From Saprospiraceae bacterium (GTDB lineage Bacteria; Bacteroidota; Bacteroidia; Bacteroidales; JAIPBB01), in assembly GCA_021739805.1 (NCBI GenBank), contig JAIPBB010000115.1, positions 1 to 14,771 on the forward strand: a stretch of DNA of 14,771 nucleotides, read 5' to 3'. The notes beneath the pieces were generated by a model. That model was not told where the DNA came from and made no database searches. It saw only the letters and a list, made by a program, of their open reading frames with translations. A program made the position numbers and the translations under genes. Shown here piece by piece: positions 7,147-13,709 of this stretch. Every line of letters starts with the position of its first letter. Position 1 is the first letter of the stretch.

Positions 7147-7407
7147 TTACCGACAAATATAAAGAAACCCATTTACTTCATATTCTCCCAAATGTTCAAT
7201 AATTATTTGTAATTCAGCAGGAGTAAAAGGTTTTTTATGAGCCATATTTAATTTGTGTTTAATTGGTTTTAGCCATTTATTAAAAGTTGGAAGTGAAACT
7301 TTATATTTTGCAGCCAGAGAAGTTATTGTTTCCGGTTGGTTAAATTTATGAAATCTATCTATAGAATTTGGTCTGGGTTCGGTCATGGTGGAATAATTTG
7401 CGCACAA
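7147..7407 (-). CDS. Small helix-turn-helix protein, function unknown
   Basis: The 86-residue product has a probable helix-turn-helix: ETITSLAAKYKVSLPTFNKWLKP (~26-48), with the pattern 'AxxYxVSxxTFxKW' like a recognition helix. A second predicted helix follows (FTPAELQIIIEHLGEY, ~61-76). The start may be ATG 7405-7407 or the internal Met at 7384-7386, which gives a protein starting MTEPRPN. The neighbouring IS1 element runs convergently, and its stop is 79 bp away. Three 10-bp direct repeats lie 68-97 bp upstream of the start (7475-7504). It may be a small DNA-binding regulator or a leftover of a mobile element. No family is assigned. Confidence 0.6.
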   Translation of the reverse strand: MCANYSTMTEPRPNSIDRFHKFNQPETITSLAAKYKVSLPTFNKWLKPIKHKLNMAHKKPFTPAELQIIIEHLGEYEVNGFLYICR

Positions 7408-7474
7408 TTTAATAGATATAATAATAGGATTTACATTTTCTGGATGCTCATATTGGAATTTTCTTAATTTTGCC

Positions 7475-7504
7475 CTTATTGACCACTATTGACCCTTATT
7501 GACT
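7475..7504 (-). promoter_or_regulatory. Three tandem 10-bp direct repeats upstream of the HTH gene
   Basis: On the + strand: CTTATTGACC, ACTATTGACC, CTTATTGACT, each 10 bp, about one helical turn apart, sharing TATTGAC. They lie 68-97 bp upstream of the minus-strand HTH gene, so they could be an operator. A second pair of 11-bp repeats (CCATTGTTATA, CCATTGTTGTA) follows at 7536-7557. Confidence 0.4.
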
Positions 7505-7815
7505 ATTTAGAATGTGTATAAATTTTAATTATTTTCCATTGTTATACCATTGTTGTACCTAAACTGACATAAGGTGTTGTTAGGCGTTGATAATCAGACT
7601 GTTTAATCATGAAGAAATATTATAACAAATAAAAACCAAAAACAATGTACAAAATTACAAACAGGATTGCCTACAAATAGTCGCTTTTGCATAAGTATTT
7701 TGTTTGTGTTTAGCATTAGGTTTGGTATTTTTCTTTTTTTGAATATTTGGAATTTATTTGTAATTTGTATTTTGTAATTTGTCTTTTCCAGCCTGCCCGT
7801 GTGGTTTTATCCGTA
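7505..7815. other. Gene-free AT-rich spacer
   Basis: No convincing gene, RNA or CRISPR structure is seen. The stretch holds the 11-bp repeat pair at 7536-7557 and T-rich low-complexity DNA at 7716-7790 with recurring TTTGTAATTTGT. The 10-mer GCCTGCCCGT at 7792-7801 also occurs, inverted, in the repeat at 12112-12123 between rnfB and rnfC. A 70-codon + strand frame here overlaps the arsC-like gene end and is composed of low-complexity sequence. Confidence 0.6.
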
Positions 7816-8469
7816 TTAGGAATTAATATTAGAAAACAGATAAAAAATTTCTCTAGCAATCTGTTTACATCTCTCATTATATGTATTCCCTTCATCATTC
7901 GTATTATCTGCAATTTTGGGGTCTTCATAGGTCAAAGAAAATCTAGCATCTGCACCTGAAACAATCGGACAAGCTTCATCAGCATCGGAGCAAGTCATTA
8001 TTGCTATAAAATTGTTTTGTGGATTATTCTCATGTGAAATTTTTTTCGAAAATCCTTTGATTGCTTTCCTATTGTTTGCAAAGTAGATAGAATAAACAGG
8101 ATTATTAGTGAATTCAATTTGCTCAATTTTAAATCCAGCATTTTTTAGTGCACCAACTGTTCTAGGGTTAAATTCTGTTGCCTCTGTTCCTCCCGAAAAA
8201 CAATTAACATTAGGGATTTCATAATATATACTTGCAGTTTGTGCCCAAATTTGTCCAAAATGACTACGGCGTGAATTATGCGTGCAAATGAAAATCAGAT
8301 TTACGATTTGTTTGTTTTTTATCTTGTTTTCAATGTGTTTGGCAATTTCTTTTAATAAACTTTTGCGTTTATCAGAAATATTTGATTCTTCTGACAAGAA
8401 TCTATTAATGTAATTTTTAATCTCAGGAATTATTTCTCGATTTTTATTATCTAATTTTTCTGACTGCAT
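7816..8469 (-). CDS. Arsenate reductase-like LMW protein-tyrosine-phosphatase-fold protein (ArsC, thioredoxin type)
   Basis: The 217-residue product starts at ATG 8467-8469. The frame is open to 8580, but the extra 37 residues are hydrophobic/aromatic and not family-like, and a candidate -7 box (8499-8506) lies inside them. Residues 1-52 are a helical extension. The LMW-PTP P-loop is C62-THNSR-R68-S, which has the CX5R(S) form. CSDADEACP gives Cys160-X6-Cys167, the redox pair of thioredoxin-coupled ArsC enzymes such as that of plasmid pI258, and Asp183 in YEDP is the usual general acid. The expected reaction is therefore arsenate to arsenite, with electrons relayed through three cysteines to thioredoxin. 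No arsR, arsB or acr3 gene is adjacent, so a general phosphatase role is an alternative. It is transcribed divergently from the sensor kinase gene. Confidence 0.8.
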   Translation of the reverse strand: MQSEKLDNKNREIIPEIKNYINRFLSEESNISDKRKSLLKEIAKHIENKIKNKQIVNLIFICTHNSRRSHFGQIWAQTASIYYEIPNVNCFSGGTEATEFNPRTVGALKNAGFKIEQIEFTNNPVYSIYFANNRKAIKGFSKKISHENNPQNNFIAIMTCSDADEACPIVSGADARFSLTYEDPKIADNTNDEGNTYNERCKQIAREIFYLFSNINS

Positions 8470-8498
8470 TTTATAGCTTTTAATTGAAAATATATATT

Positions 8499-8506
8499 CA
8501 AAAATA
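8499..8506 (-). promoter_or_regulatory. Candidate -7 box for the arsC-like gene
   Basis: On the minus strand this reads TATTTTTG, an exact match to the Bacteroidota -7 consensus TAnnTTTG. Transcription would start ~24 nt before the ATG at 8469. No good -33 TTTG is visible, so this remains tentative. If correct, it excludes the longer start at 8580. Confidence 0.4.
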
Positions 8507-8665
8507 AACCAATTTTCGAAAAAACCATATCTGAATTTATATTTTGGTAGTAGGAATGTTTGAAAGAAAATCAAAAACATGACTTAGAACACTTTTTTTA
8601 CCATTTTTTTTGTATAATATTGCAACCTTAATATATTGTTGTTTTATGTTGATAAACAAATTATT

Positions 8666-9967
8666 ATGTCTGAATTTATTGCATTAATAATATCAGTAAT
8701 TCTTCAATTTGTGGCTGCATATTTCTCACTTCGATTAATAAAGGTTACTAATAGAAACATTTCCTGGATATTTATTTCCATAGCTTTTGTTTTAATGGCT
8801 TTCAGAAGATTAATCGAAATTTTTCATTATTTAAAAATATTCGACCTTAATGACTTGAACACCTTATCTAACTGGTTTGCTGTTGCTATATCTATATTTG
8901 TGTTTATGGGAATTGTGATGGTTGGTGAAATATTTTACTCAATTAAAAAAGTTAAAAAAGCTCAGCGAGATTCAGAAACACGTTTTCAAACTATTTTCAA
9001 CAATAGCAGTGATGAAATTTTTGTGTCCGATATAAATGCAAACATAATTGAAGTGAATGAAGTAGCCTGTAAAACCTTAGGTTACACAAAGGAAGAATTA
9101 ATGAAAATGAATTTCGAAGACATTAAATCACCTAAGTATGCTAACCTATTACCATTAACAATTCAAAAAGTATTAGAGGAAGGAAGCCTGACTTTCGAGT
9201 CGGAAAATATGACAAAGGATGGTACTATAATCCCTGTTGAGTTTAAAAGTAGAGTTATTGACTATAAGGACGATAAAGCATTTTTATGTATTTCCCGTAA
9301 CACAACTGAAAGGCGACAAACTGAGCGTAAAATATTAAATGCAATTATCGAAACTGAAGAAAAAGATAAGGAAAGATTTGCTCGCGATTTGCACGATGGT
9401 TTAGGAACTTTACTTTCAAGTATTAGTATTTATGTTAGCTTGATTAAATCTGATGATGTTAAAGATGAAGAAAGAAAGGAATTATTAGATTATACAAAAG
9501 GTTTGGTTGATGAAGCCATTCGCAATACTAAAGAAATTGCTAATAATCTCCGACCAAATATTATCAGTCGTTTTGGACTAGTTGCCTCCATTAAATCTTT
9601 CGTTGAAAAAATTAATGAAACTTCTCTAATTAAAATAAATTTTGATTCTAATATTGAACGCGATTCTATCAATAAAGACCTAGAAGTTACACTTTATCGT
9701 ATAATAAACGAACTTATAAATAATACTCTCAAACATGCTTCTGCTGATAATATTGACATCAATTTAAAATGTGATGGCAAAATCATTCTCCTTAAATATG
9801 TTGATGATGGAATTGGCTTTGATGTTGATAGAACCTTGAAAACCAAAACTCATAAAGGGATGGGACTATCAAATATTATTAGTCGTGCAAAAGCAGTAAA
9901 TGGAACTGTGAAATTTACTAGTGTAAAAGAAAAAGGTATTGATATTTTAATTCAAATAAGACTTTAG
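8666..9967 (+). CDS. Membrane-bound PAS sensor histidine kinase, NarX/DegS/LiaS type
   Basis: The 433-residue product is counted from ATG 8666; the frame also has an upstream TTG at 8636. Three membrane helices lie at ~3-25, 32-50 and 70-92. A cytoplasmic PAS domain follows (~103-215: FQTIFNNSSDEIFVSDINANI...GYTKEEL...KDGTIIPVEF...). The dimerisation/phosphoacceptor domain is of the HisKA_3 type, with His243 in RFARDLHDGLGTLLSS. The HATPase_c domain has the N box NELINNTLKHA (348-358), the G1 box DDGIGFD (380-386) and the G2 region KGMGLSNI (397-404). It should autophosphorylate on His243 and pass the phosphate to the response regulator encoded 134 bp downstream. The signal is unknown: there is no large periplasmic domain, so sensing is likely through the membrane segment or the PAS domain. 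Confidence 0.92.
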   Translation: MSEFIALIISVILQFVAAYFSLRLIKVTNRNISWIFISIAFVLMAFRRLIEIFHYLKIFDLNDLNTLSNWFAVAISIFVFMGIVMVGEIFYSIKKVKKAQRDSETRFQTIFNNSSDEIFVSDINANIIEVNEVACKTLGYTKEELMKMNFEDIKSPKYANLLPLTIQKVLEEGSLTFESENMTKDGTIIPVEFKSRVIDYKDDKAFLCISRNTTERRQTERKILNAIIETEEKDKERFARDLHDGLGTLLSSISIYVSLIKSDDVKDEERKELLDYTKGLVDEAIRNTKEIANNLRPNIISRFGLVASIKSFVEKINETSLIKINFDSNIERDSINKDLEVTLYRIINELINNTLKHASADNIDINLKCDGKIILLKYVDDGIGFDVDRTLKTKTHKGMGLSNIISRAKAVNGTVKFTSVKEKGIDILIQIRL

Positions 9968-9970
9968 TTG

Positions 9971-9987
9971 TTGAAATATTATTTCAA
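9971..9987 (+). terminator. Short inverted repeat after the kinase gene
   Basis: TTGAAAT-ATT-ATTTCAA, a perfect 7-bp stem with a 3-nt loop, starts 4 nt after the kinase stop. It is all A/T except one G-C pair per arm and has no T run directly after it, so it is at best a weak terminator or 3' mRNA hairpin. Confidence 0.3.
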
Positions 9988-10064
9988 TTATTAAATCTCA
10001 CTTTATTTTTGAAAAACCAAAAATTTCAAATCATTCTTTACTTCTATAGCATTCAAAAAATTAC

Positions 10065-10072
10065 TATTTTTG
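10065..10072 (+). promoter_or_regulatory. Candidate -7 box for the response regulator gene
   Basis: TATTTTTG matches the Bacteroidota TAnnTTTG consensus, 29 nt before the ATG at 10102. No clear -33 TTTG is present. It would allow the regulator to be made separately from the kinase. Confidence 0.35.
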
Positions 10073-10101
10073 TTGCAGCATTATAATTATCGATTTTAAT
10101 A

Positions 10102-10755
10102 ATGAAAAAAATAAGAACCATAATTGTTGATGACCATGAGATTTTTCGCACTGGACTTAAATTATTACTAAGCAAAGTTGAAAATGTAAAGGTGGTTGCA
10201 GAAGCTTCTAATGGGCAGGAACTTATGGAAGTTATTAAAAAACATGAAGCAGATCTGGCATTTATGGATATAAATATGCCAATTCTTGATGGAATTGAAG
10301 CCACAGAGCAAGTCTTATCCAAATACCCTAATTTAAAAATTATTGCCCTTACAACTTTTTGCGATAGTGAGCATTTCAATAAAATGATTTATGCTGGAGT
10401 TGAAGGATTTATGTTAAAAAACTCAACTTTGGATGATTTTCGAAGAGCTATTGAAAAAGTTAGCCAGGGTGGCAATTATTTTTCTGAAGAAATGCTTGTG
10501 AAATGCACAAAAAACTTTGTTCTACAGCAGACCGGCGAAAAGGAAAAAATGAAAATTGCAGAACTCTCAACACGTGAAATTGAAGTTCTTGAATTAATTT
10601 GTAAAGGTTATTCAAATGCCAAAATAGGAGAAAAGTTATTCATCAGCGACCGTACAGTTGAACGACATAAAACCAATCTAATCAGCAAAACAGAAACTAA
10701 AAACACAGTAAATCTAGTTATTTACGCTTTTAAGAATAAACTAATTGAACTTTAA
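10102..10755 (+). CDS. NarL/FixJ-family response regulator (REC-LuxR HTH)
   Basis: The 217-residue product has an N-terminal receiver domain (~4-120). It carries the acidic pocket at Asp10-Asp11 (IIVDDHEIFR), phosphoacceptor Asp56 (FMDINMP), Thr84 (ALTTF) and Lys106 (FMLKNS), all as expected for an active receiver. The C-terminal LuxR/GerE helix-turn-helix (~153-212) has LSTREIEVLELICKGYSNAK followed by KLFISDRTVERHKTNLISK, the canonical DNA-recognition sequence. It is the natural partner of the HisKA_3 kinase directly upstream. The kinase and regulator have family-typical lengths and are probably co-regulated. The targets are unknown. The rnf promoter, 76 bp downstream of the stop, is one local possibility, but no binding site is visible. 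Confidence 0.93.
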   Translation: MKKIRTIIVDDHEIFRTGLKLLLSKVENVKVVAEASNGQELMEVIKKHEADLAFMDINMPILDGIEATEQVLSKYPNLKIIALTTFCDSEHFNKMIYAGVEGFMLKNSTLDDFRRAIEKVSQGGNYFSEEMLVKCTKNFVLQQTGEKEKMKIAELSTREIEVLELICKGYSNAKIGEKLFISDRTVERHKTNLISKTETKNTVNLVIYAFKNKLIEL

Positions 10756-10830
10756 AATAACTTTTTTTTGCGGAAAAATACTCACTTTCTTTGTGCAATA
10801 ATCCTTATTTAAAACAAGGGAATATTTCGG

Positions 10831-10861
10831 TTTGTTTATTATTTATTTTAGAATAAATTTG
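10831..10861 (+). promoter_or_regulatory. Bacteroidota-type promoter of the rnf operon
   Basis: TTTG (10831-10834), exactly 19 nt, then TAAATTTG (10854-10861) gives a full match to the Bacteroidota primary sigma factor consensus TTTG-N19-TAnnTTTG. Transcription would begin near 10868, leaving a leader of about 84 nt before the rnfB ATG. Confidence 0.75.
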
Positions 10862-10951
10862 CACTTTGCAAAATTTATATATATAGTTATTGGAATATTT
10901 ATATATTTCCAAAAATTAGTCTTGATAAACTTCAAATAAACCAATTGTCGA

Positions 10952-11815
10952 ATGAATAGCGTAATTTTATATTCAGTAATAAGTCTAGGTGGTATTGGTG
11001 TTGCTGCTTCAATAATATTATATTTTATTGCTCAAAAATTTAAGGTTATAGAAGACCCTAAAATTGACGAGGTTGACGAAGCTCTTCCCGGTGCAAATTG
11101 TGGTGGATGCGGATATGCAGGTTGCAGGGCTTTCGCTGAAGCAATGGTTAAATCTGAATCTTTAGATGGTTTTAATTGTCCGGTTGGAGGTTCTGATGTT
11201 ATGACTATTGTTGCTGGAATTTTAGGACGTGAAGCTGTTATTGCTGATCCTGAAATTGCGGTTGTCAGATGTTCAGGTTCAAAAGTTAACGCTCCTAAAA
11301 AAGTTGAATTCGATGGACCAAAGACTTGTGCTTTTGCTCATGCTTTGTATGCCGGCGAAAGTGGATGTCCTAATGGTTGTTTAGGCTTAGGCGATTGTGT
11401 TGTGTCATGCGATTTTGATGCAATTTATATGGACGAAGAAACAGGTCTTCCAATTGTTAAGGATAATTGTATCGCTTGTGGTGCTTGCGTTAAAGCATGC
11501 CCAAGAGCTATTATCGAACTAAGACCTAAAGGAAAGAAAGACAGAAGAATTTTTGTTTCATGTGTAAACACCGAAAAAGGTGGACCTGCTAAGAAAAATT
11601 GTGCAGTCGCTTGTATTGGCTGCGGGAAATGTGAAAAAGTATGCAAGTTTGAAGCAATTACAATTGTGAATTTCCTTGCTTATATCGACCCGGAAAAATG
11701 TAAATTGTGTAGGAAATGCCAACCTGAATGCCCAACTGGAGCAATTCATGAATTAAATTTTCCACCAAGAAAAGTGAAAACGGAAGTTGTTGAAGAAGAA
11801 GCTAAAACAGATTAA
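10952..11815 (+). CDS. rnfB: RnfB, iron-sulfur subunit of ferredoxin:NAD+ oxidoreductase (Rnf complex)
   Basis: The 287-residue product is a membrane-anchored electron-transfer subunit of the Rnf complex. This complex couples electron flow between reduced ferredoxin and NAD+ to Na+ or H+ export across the inner membrane. Residues ~5-28 form the membrane helix. The Fe-S domain characteristic of RnfB follows: Cys50, Cys53, Cys58 (NCGGCGYAGC) and Cys76. Two ferredoxin-like regions come next, with a C173-x2-C176-x2-C179-x3-C183-P cluster and its partners at ~139-153, and C221, C224, C227, C231 plus C250-x2-C253-x2-C256-x3-C260-P. The C-terminus is a short acidic/basic tail. The start ATG 10952 has no Shine-Dalgarno, which is normal for this phylum, and is 84 nt downstream of the predicted transcription start. 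It is the first gene of the operon. Confidence 0.95.
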   Translation: MNSVILYSVISLGGIGVAASIILYFIAQKFKVIEDPKIDEVDEALPGANCGGCGYAGCRAFAEAMVKSESLDGFNCPVGGSDVMTIVAGILGREAVIADPEIAVVRCSGSKVNAPKKVEFDGPKTCAFAHALYAGESGCPNGCLGLGDCVVSCDFDAIYMDEETGLPIVKDNCIACGACVKACPRAIIELRPKGKKDRRIFVSCVNTEKGGPAKKNCAVACIGCGKCEKVCKFEAITIVNFLAYIDPEKCKLCRKCQPECPTGAIHELNFPPRKVKTEVVEEEAKTD

Positions 11816-11850
11816 ATAATTAGTATTAAAAATTATTGTTCTTTAAATAT

Positions 11851-11882
11851 ATTGTTAAATTGTTAAACTGTTAAATTGTTAA
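11851..11882 (+). repeat. 4 x 8-bp tandem repeat
   Basis: ATTGTTAA, ATTGTTAA, ACTGTTAA, ATTGTTAA in tandem, 36 nt after the rnfB stop. Confidence 0.85.
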
Positions 11883-11891
11883 AACCACTAG

Positions 11892-11934
11892 TCATCCCGA
11901 GTGTTTCAAGCTTGCGAGAAACGTATCGAGGGGG
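11892..11934. repeat. Imperfect palindromic intergenic repeat (GTCATCCCGAG type)
   Basis: Starts GTCATCCCGAG and ends TATCGAGGGGGA, with an inner stem GTTTC-AAGCTTGCGA-GAAAC. This type of sequence is a familiar dispersed intergenic element in environmental Bacteroidota and other bacteria. Only one copy is in the window, so the repeat nature is from recognition. Confidence 0.55.
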
Positions 11935-12092
11935 ACGGGTTGAATGTTAAATTCTTAATAACAACTTAATGACACAAATGACGCCCGAAGGGCAAATGAC
12001 ACGAAAAGTCAGAAGTAGAGAGACCGAAAAAAATATGATTTAAGAACAAGGATTAACGATTTTTGATTTAAGATGTAAATGACAATTAATGA

Positions 12093-12125
12093 CCCGCCTA
12101 CGCTAAAGCTACAGACGGGCAGGCG
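12093..12125. repeat. Imperfect inverted repeat, CCCGCCTACG...ACGGGCAGGCG
   Basis: The arms CCCGCCT and AGACGGG can pair with one mismatch around a loop with GCTAAAGCTAC. The right part, as its reverse complement GCCTGCCCGT, recurs at 7792-7801. It is likely a dispersed intergenic repeat of this genome. Confidence 0.5.
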
Positions 12126-12206
12126 CGAAGCAAATAACGCCTGAAGGGCAAATGACAGCGAAGCACAATTAACGAAAGAAAATAACAAAAGAAATTATAA
12201 ACAATC

Positions 12207-12211
12207 GGAGG
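12207..12211 (+). promoter_or_regulatory. Strong Shine-Dalgarno fixing a TTG start for rnfC
   Basis: GGAGG, 8 nt before TTG 12220. It is the only convincing Shine-Dalgarno upstream of a gene in this window, and it points exactly to the TTG from which the canonical RnfC N-terminus is read. Confidence 0.85.
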
Positions 12212-12219
12212 AAATCATA

Positions 12220-13548
12220 TTGAGAACTTTTAAGATTGGAGGTGTTCATCCACCTGAAAACAAATTATCAGAAAACAAAGCAATAGAAACACTTGCTATT
12301 CCAAAGAAAGCATTTATTCCTGTTACTCAGCATTTAGGTGCTCCTTCAGTTTTGAAGGTAAACAGGGGAGACCAGGTGAAAGTTGGAACTTTGCTTGCTC
12401 AAGGCGAAGCATTTATTTCAGCAAGTGTTCACTCAAGTGTTTCTGGAAAAGTTGCTAAAATCGATAATCTTATCGACCCAAGTGGATATAAAAAATCAAC
12501 AATAGTAATTGATGTTGAAGGTGATGAATGGGAAGCTTCAATTGATACTTCTAAAGATATTAAAAGAGAAATTACAGCAACAGCTGAAGAAATAGTTCAG
12601 AAAATGAAAGAGCTGGGTGTTGTTGGTTTAGGTGGAGCAACATTTCCTTCTCATGTTAAGTTAATGGTTCCTGAAGGCAAAAAAGCAGAAGTACTTATTA
12701 TTAATGGTGTTGAATGCGAACCTTATCTTACATCTGACCATAGATTAATGCTTGAAAAATCTGAAGAAATGCTTATTGGCGTTCAGATTTTGATGAAAGG
12801 ACTTAAAGTTGACAGAGCTTTAATCGGAATTGAAAACAATAAAAAAGACGCAATAGAAAAGATTACAGAATTAGCTAAGAAATTTAAAGGTATTGAAGTT
12901 TATGCTTTAAAAGTGCAATATCCGCAAGGAGCCGAAAAACAATTAATAAAAGCATTAATAAATCGTGAAGTTCCATCAGGAAAACTACCAGTCGAAGTTG
13001 GTGCTGTAGTAAATAATGCCGGAACTGCTTTTGCAGTTTATGAAGCTGTTCAAAAGAACAAACCATTAGTTGAAAGAGTTGTTACAATCACAGGAAAAGC
13101 AGTTAAAAATCCTGCTAATTTTATGGTTAGAGTTGGTACTCCTGTTTCAGAGTTAATTGAAGCTGCAGGTGGAATGCCCGAAGATACCGGTAAAATTATT
13201 GGCGGTGGACCAATGATGGGAAAAGCATTGGTTTCTCCCGAAACCCCAATCGTAAAAGGCTCTTCAGGAATTTTATTAATGACGAAAAAGGAGTCAAAAA
13301 GACCAACTGTCCAAAACTGTATAAGATGTGCTCAATGTATTTCTGTTTGCCCTATGGGATTAGAACCTGTTCTTTTAGCTCAACTTACTGAATTATCAGA
13401 TTTTGAGCAAACTGAAAAAGCCAGGATTCTTGATTGTATCGAATGTGGTTCATGTCATTACACATGCCCGGCAGGAAGACCTTTGCTTGATAATATCAGA
13501 TTAGGCAAAGCAAAAACAAACCAAATGATTAGGAATAGAAATAAATAG
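12220..13548 (+). CDS. rnfC: RnfC, NADH/FMN- and Fe-S-containing subunit of the Rnf complex
   Basis: The 442-residue product is the peripheral subunit where the Rnf complex exchanges electrons with NAD+/NADH. Translation starts at TTG 12220 behind a GGAGG. The protein then begins MRTFKIGGVHPPENK, which is the conserved RnfC N-terminus, so the start is secure. Domain order: N-terminal barrel (~1-100); nucleotide/FMN-binding domain with GLGGATFPSHVK (136-147) and INGVECEPYLTSDHR (162-176), as in complex I NuoF; a soluble ligand-binding beta-grasp region (~285-350); and two 4Fe-4S motifs, Cys367/370/373/377 and Cys406/409/412/416 (both CxxCxxCxxxCP). The length is as for Bacteroidota RnfC, without the long Ala/Lys-rich tail of gammaproteobacterial RnfC. 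It sits 404 bp after rnfB and 161 bp before rnfD, unusually wide spacing for subunits of one complex. Confidence 0.96.
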   Translation: MRTFKIGGVHPPENKLSENKAIETLAIPKKAFIPVTQHLGAPSVLKVNRGDQVKVGTLLAQGEAFISASVHSSVSGKVAKIDNLIDPSGYKKSTIVIDVEGDEWEASIDTSKDIKREITATAEEIVQKMKELGVVGLGGATFPSHVKLMVPEGKKAEVLIINGVECEPYLTSDHRLMLEKSEEMLIGVQILMKGLKVDRALIGIENNKKDAIEKITELAKKFKGIEVYALKVQYPQGAEKQLIKALINREVPSGKLPVEVGAVVNNAGTAFAVYEAVQKNKPLVERVVTITGKAVKNPANFMVRVGTPVSELIEAAGGMPEDTGKIIGGGPMMGKALVSPETPIVKGSSGILLMTKKESKRPTVQNCIRCAQCISVCPMGLEPVLLAQLTELSDFEQTEKARILDCIECGSCHYTCPAGRPLLDNIRLGKAKTNQMIRNRNK

Positions 13549-13592
13549 TACATGGATTATTAGTACATAGATTATTAGTACATAGTACATAG
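13546..13592 (+). repeat. 15-bp tandem repeat starting at the rnfC stop codon
   Basis: TAGTACATGGATTAT (13546-13560), TAGTACATAGATTAT (13561-13575), then TAGTACATAGTACATAG (13576-13592). The first unit begins with the TAG stop codon of rnfC. Confidence 0.85.
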
Positions 13593-13596
13593 AAAA

Positions 13597-13633
13597 ATTA
13601 GATATTAGAAAATAGAAATTAGATATTAGAAAA
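13597..13633 (+). repeat. 16-bp direct repeat in the rnfC-rnfD spacer
   Basis: ATTAGATATTAGAAAA at 13597-13612 and again at 13618-13633, a 21-bp period. Further low-complexity (AAATTTC-rich) sequence follows to 13680. No promoter is visible in this 161-bp spacer. Confidence 0.85.
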
Positions 13634-13709
13634 CAAAGAACAGAGTTTCCAAATTTCTAATTTCAAATTTCAAACAAAAAAATTACGAATCATTATAGAA
13701 ACTAAATAT

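Larger units (their letters stand above)
11816..12219 (+). other. rnfB-rnfC spacer filled with tandem and dispersed repeats
   Basis: This 404-bp stretch has no plausible gene. In order it holds four 8-bp tandem units of ATTGTTAA type (11851-11882), an imperfect palindrome beginning GTCATCCCGAG and ending TATCGAGGGGGA (11892-11934), and two near-identical ~24-bp units with ACGCC(C/T)GAAGGGCAAATGAC at their core (11976-12000 and 12132-12156). Between them is a CCCGCCTACG...ACGGGCAGGCG element (12093-12125). The hexamer AATGAC recurs throughout. It ends in a strong Shine-Dalgarno for rnfC. No strong promoter is seen. Confidence 0.7.

Noticed and set aside
7475..7557. A CRISPR array
   Set aside because: The repeats are only 10-11 bp, directly adjoining, with no spacers and no cas genes.
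7558..7720. A tRNA or integrase attachment site in the spacer
   Set aside because: No cloverleaf or T-loop sequence was found on either strand, and there is no integrase gene nearby.
7747..7959. A 70-codon + strand frame overlapping the arsC-like gene end
   Set aside because: It starts in T-rich low-complexity DNA and runs into the antisense of the conserved ArsC C-terminus; no domain or start signal.
10862..10951. A riboswitch in the rnfB leader
   Set aside because: The leader is short and AT-rich, with no conserved aptamer core that I can recognise.
9490..13066. Minus-strand frames opposite the kinase, response regulator, rnfB and rnfC
   Set aside because: All are antisense to genes with complete conserved motifs and show no features of their own.
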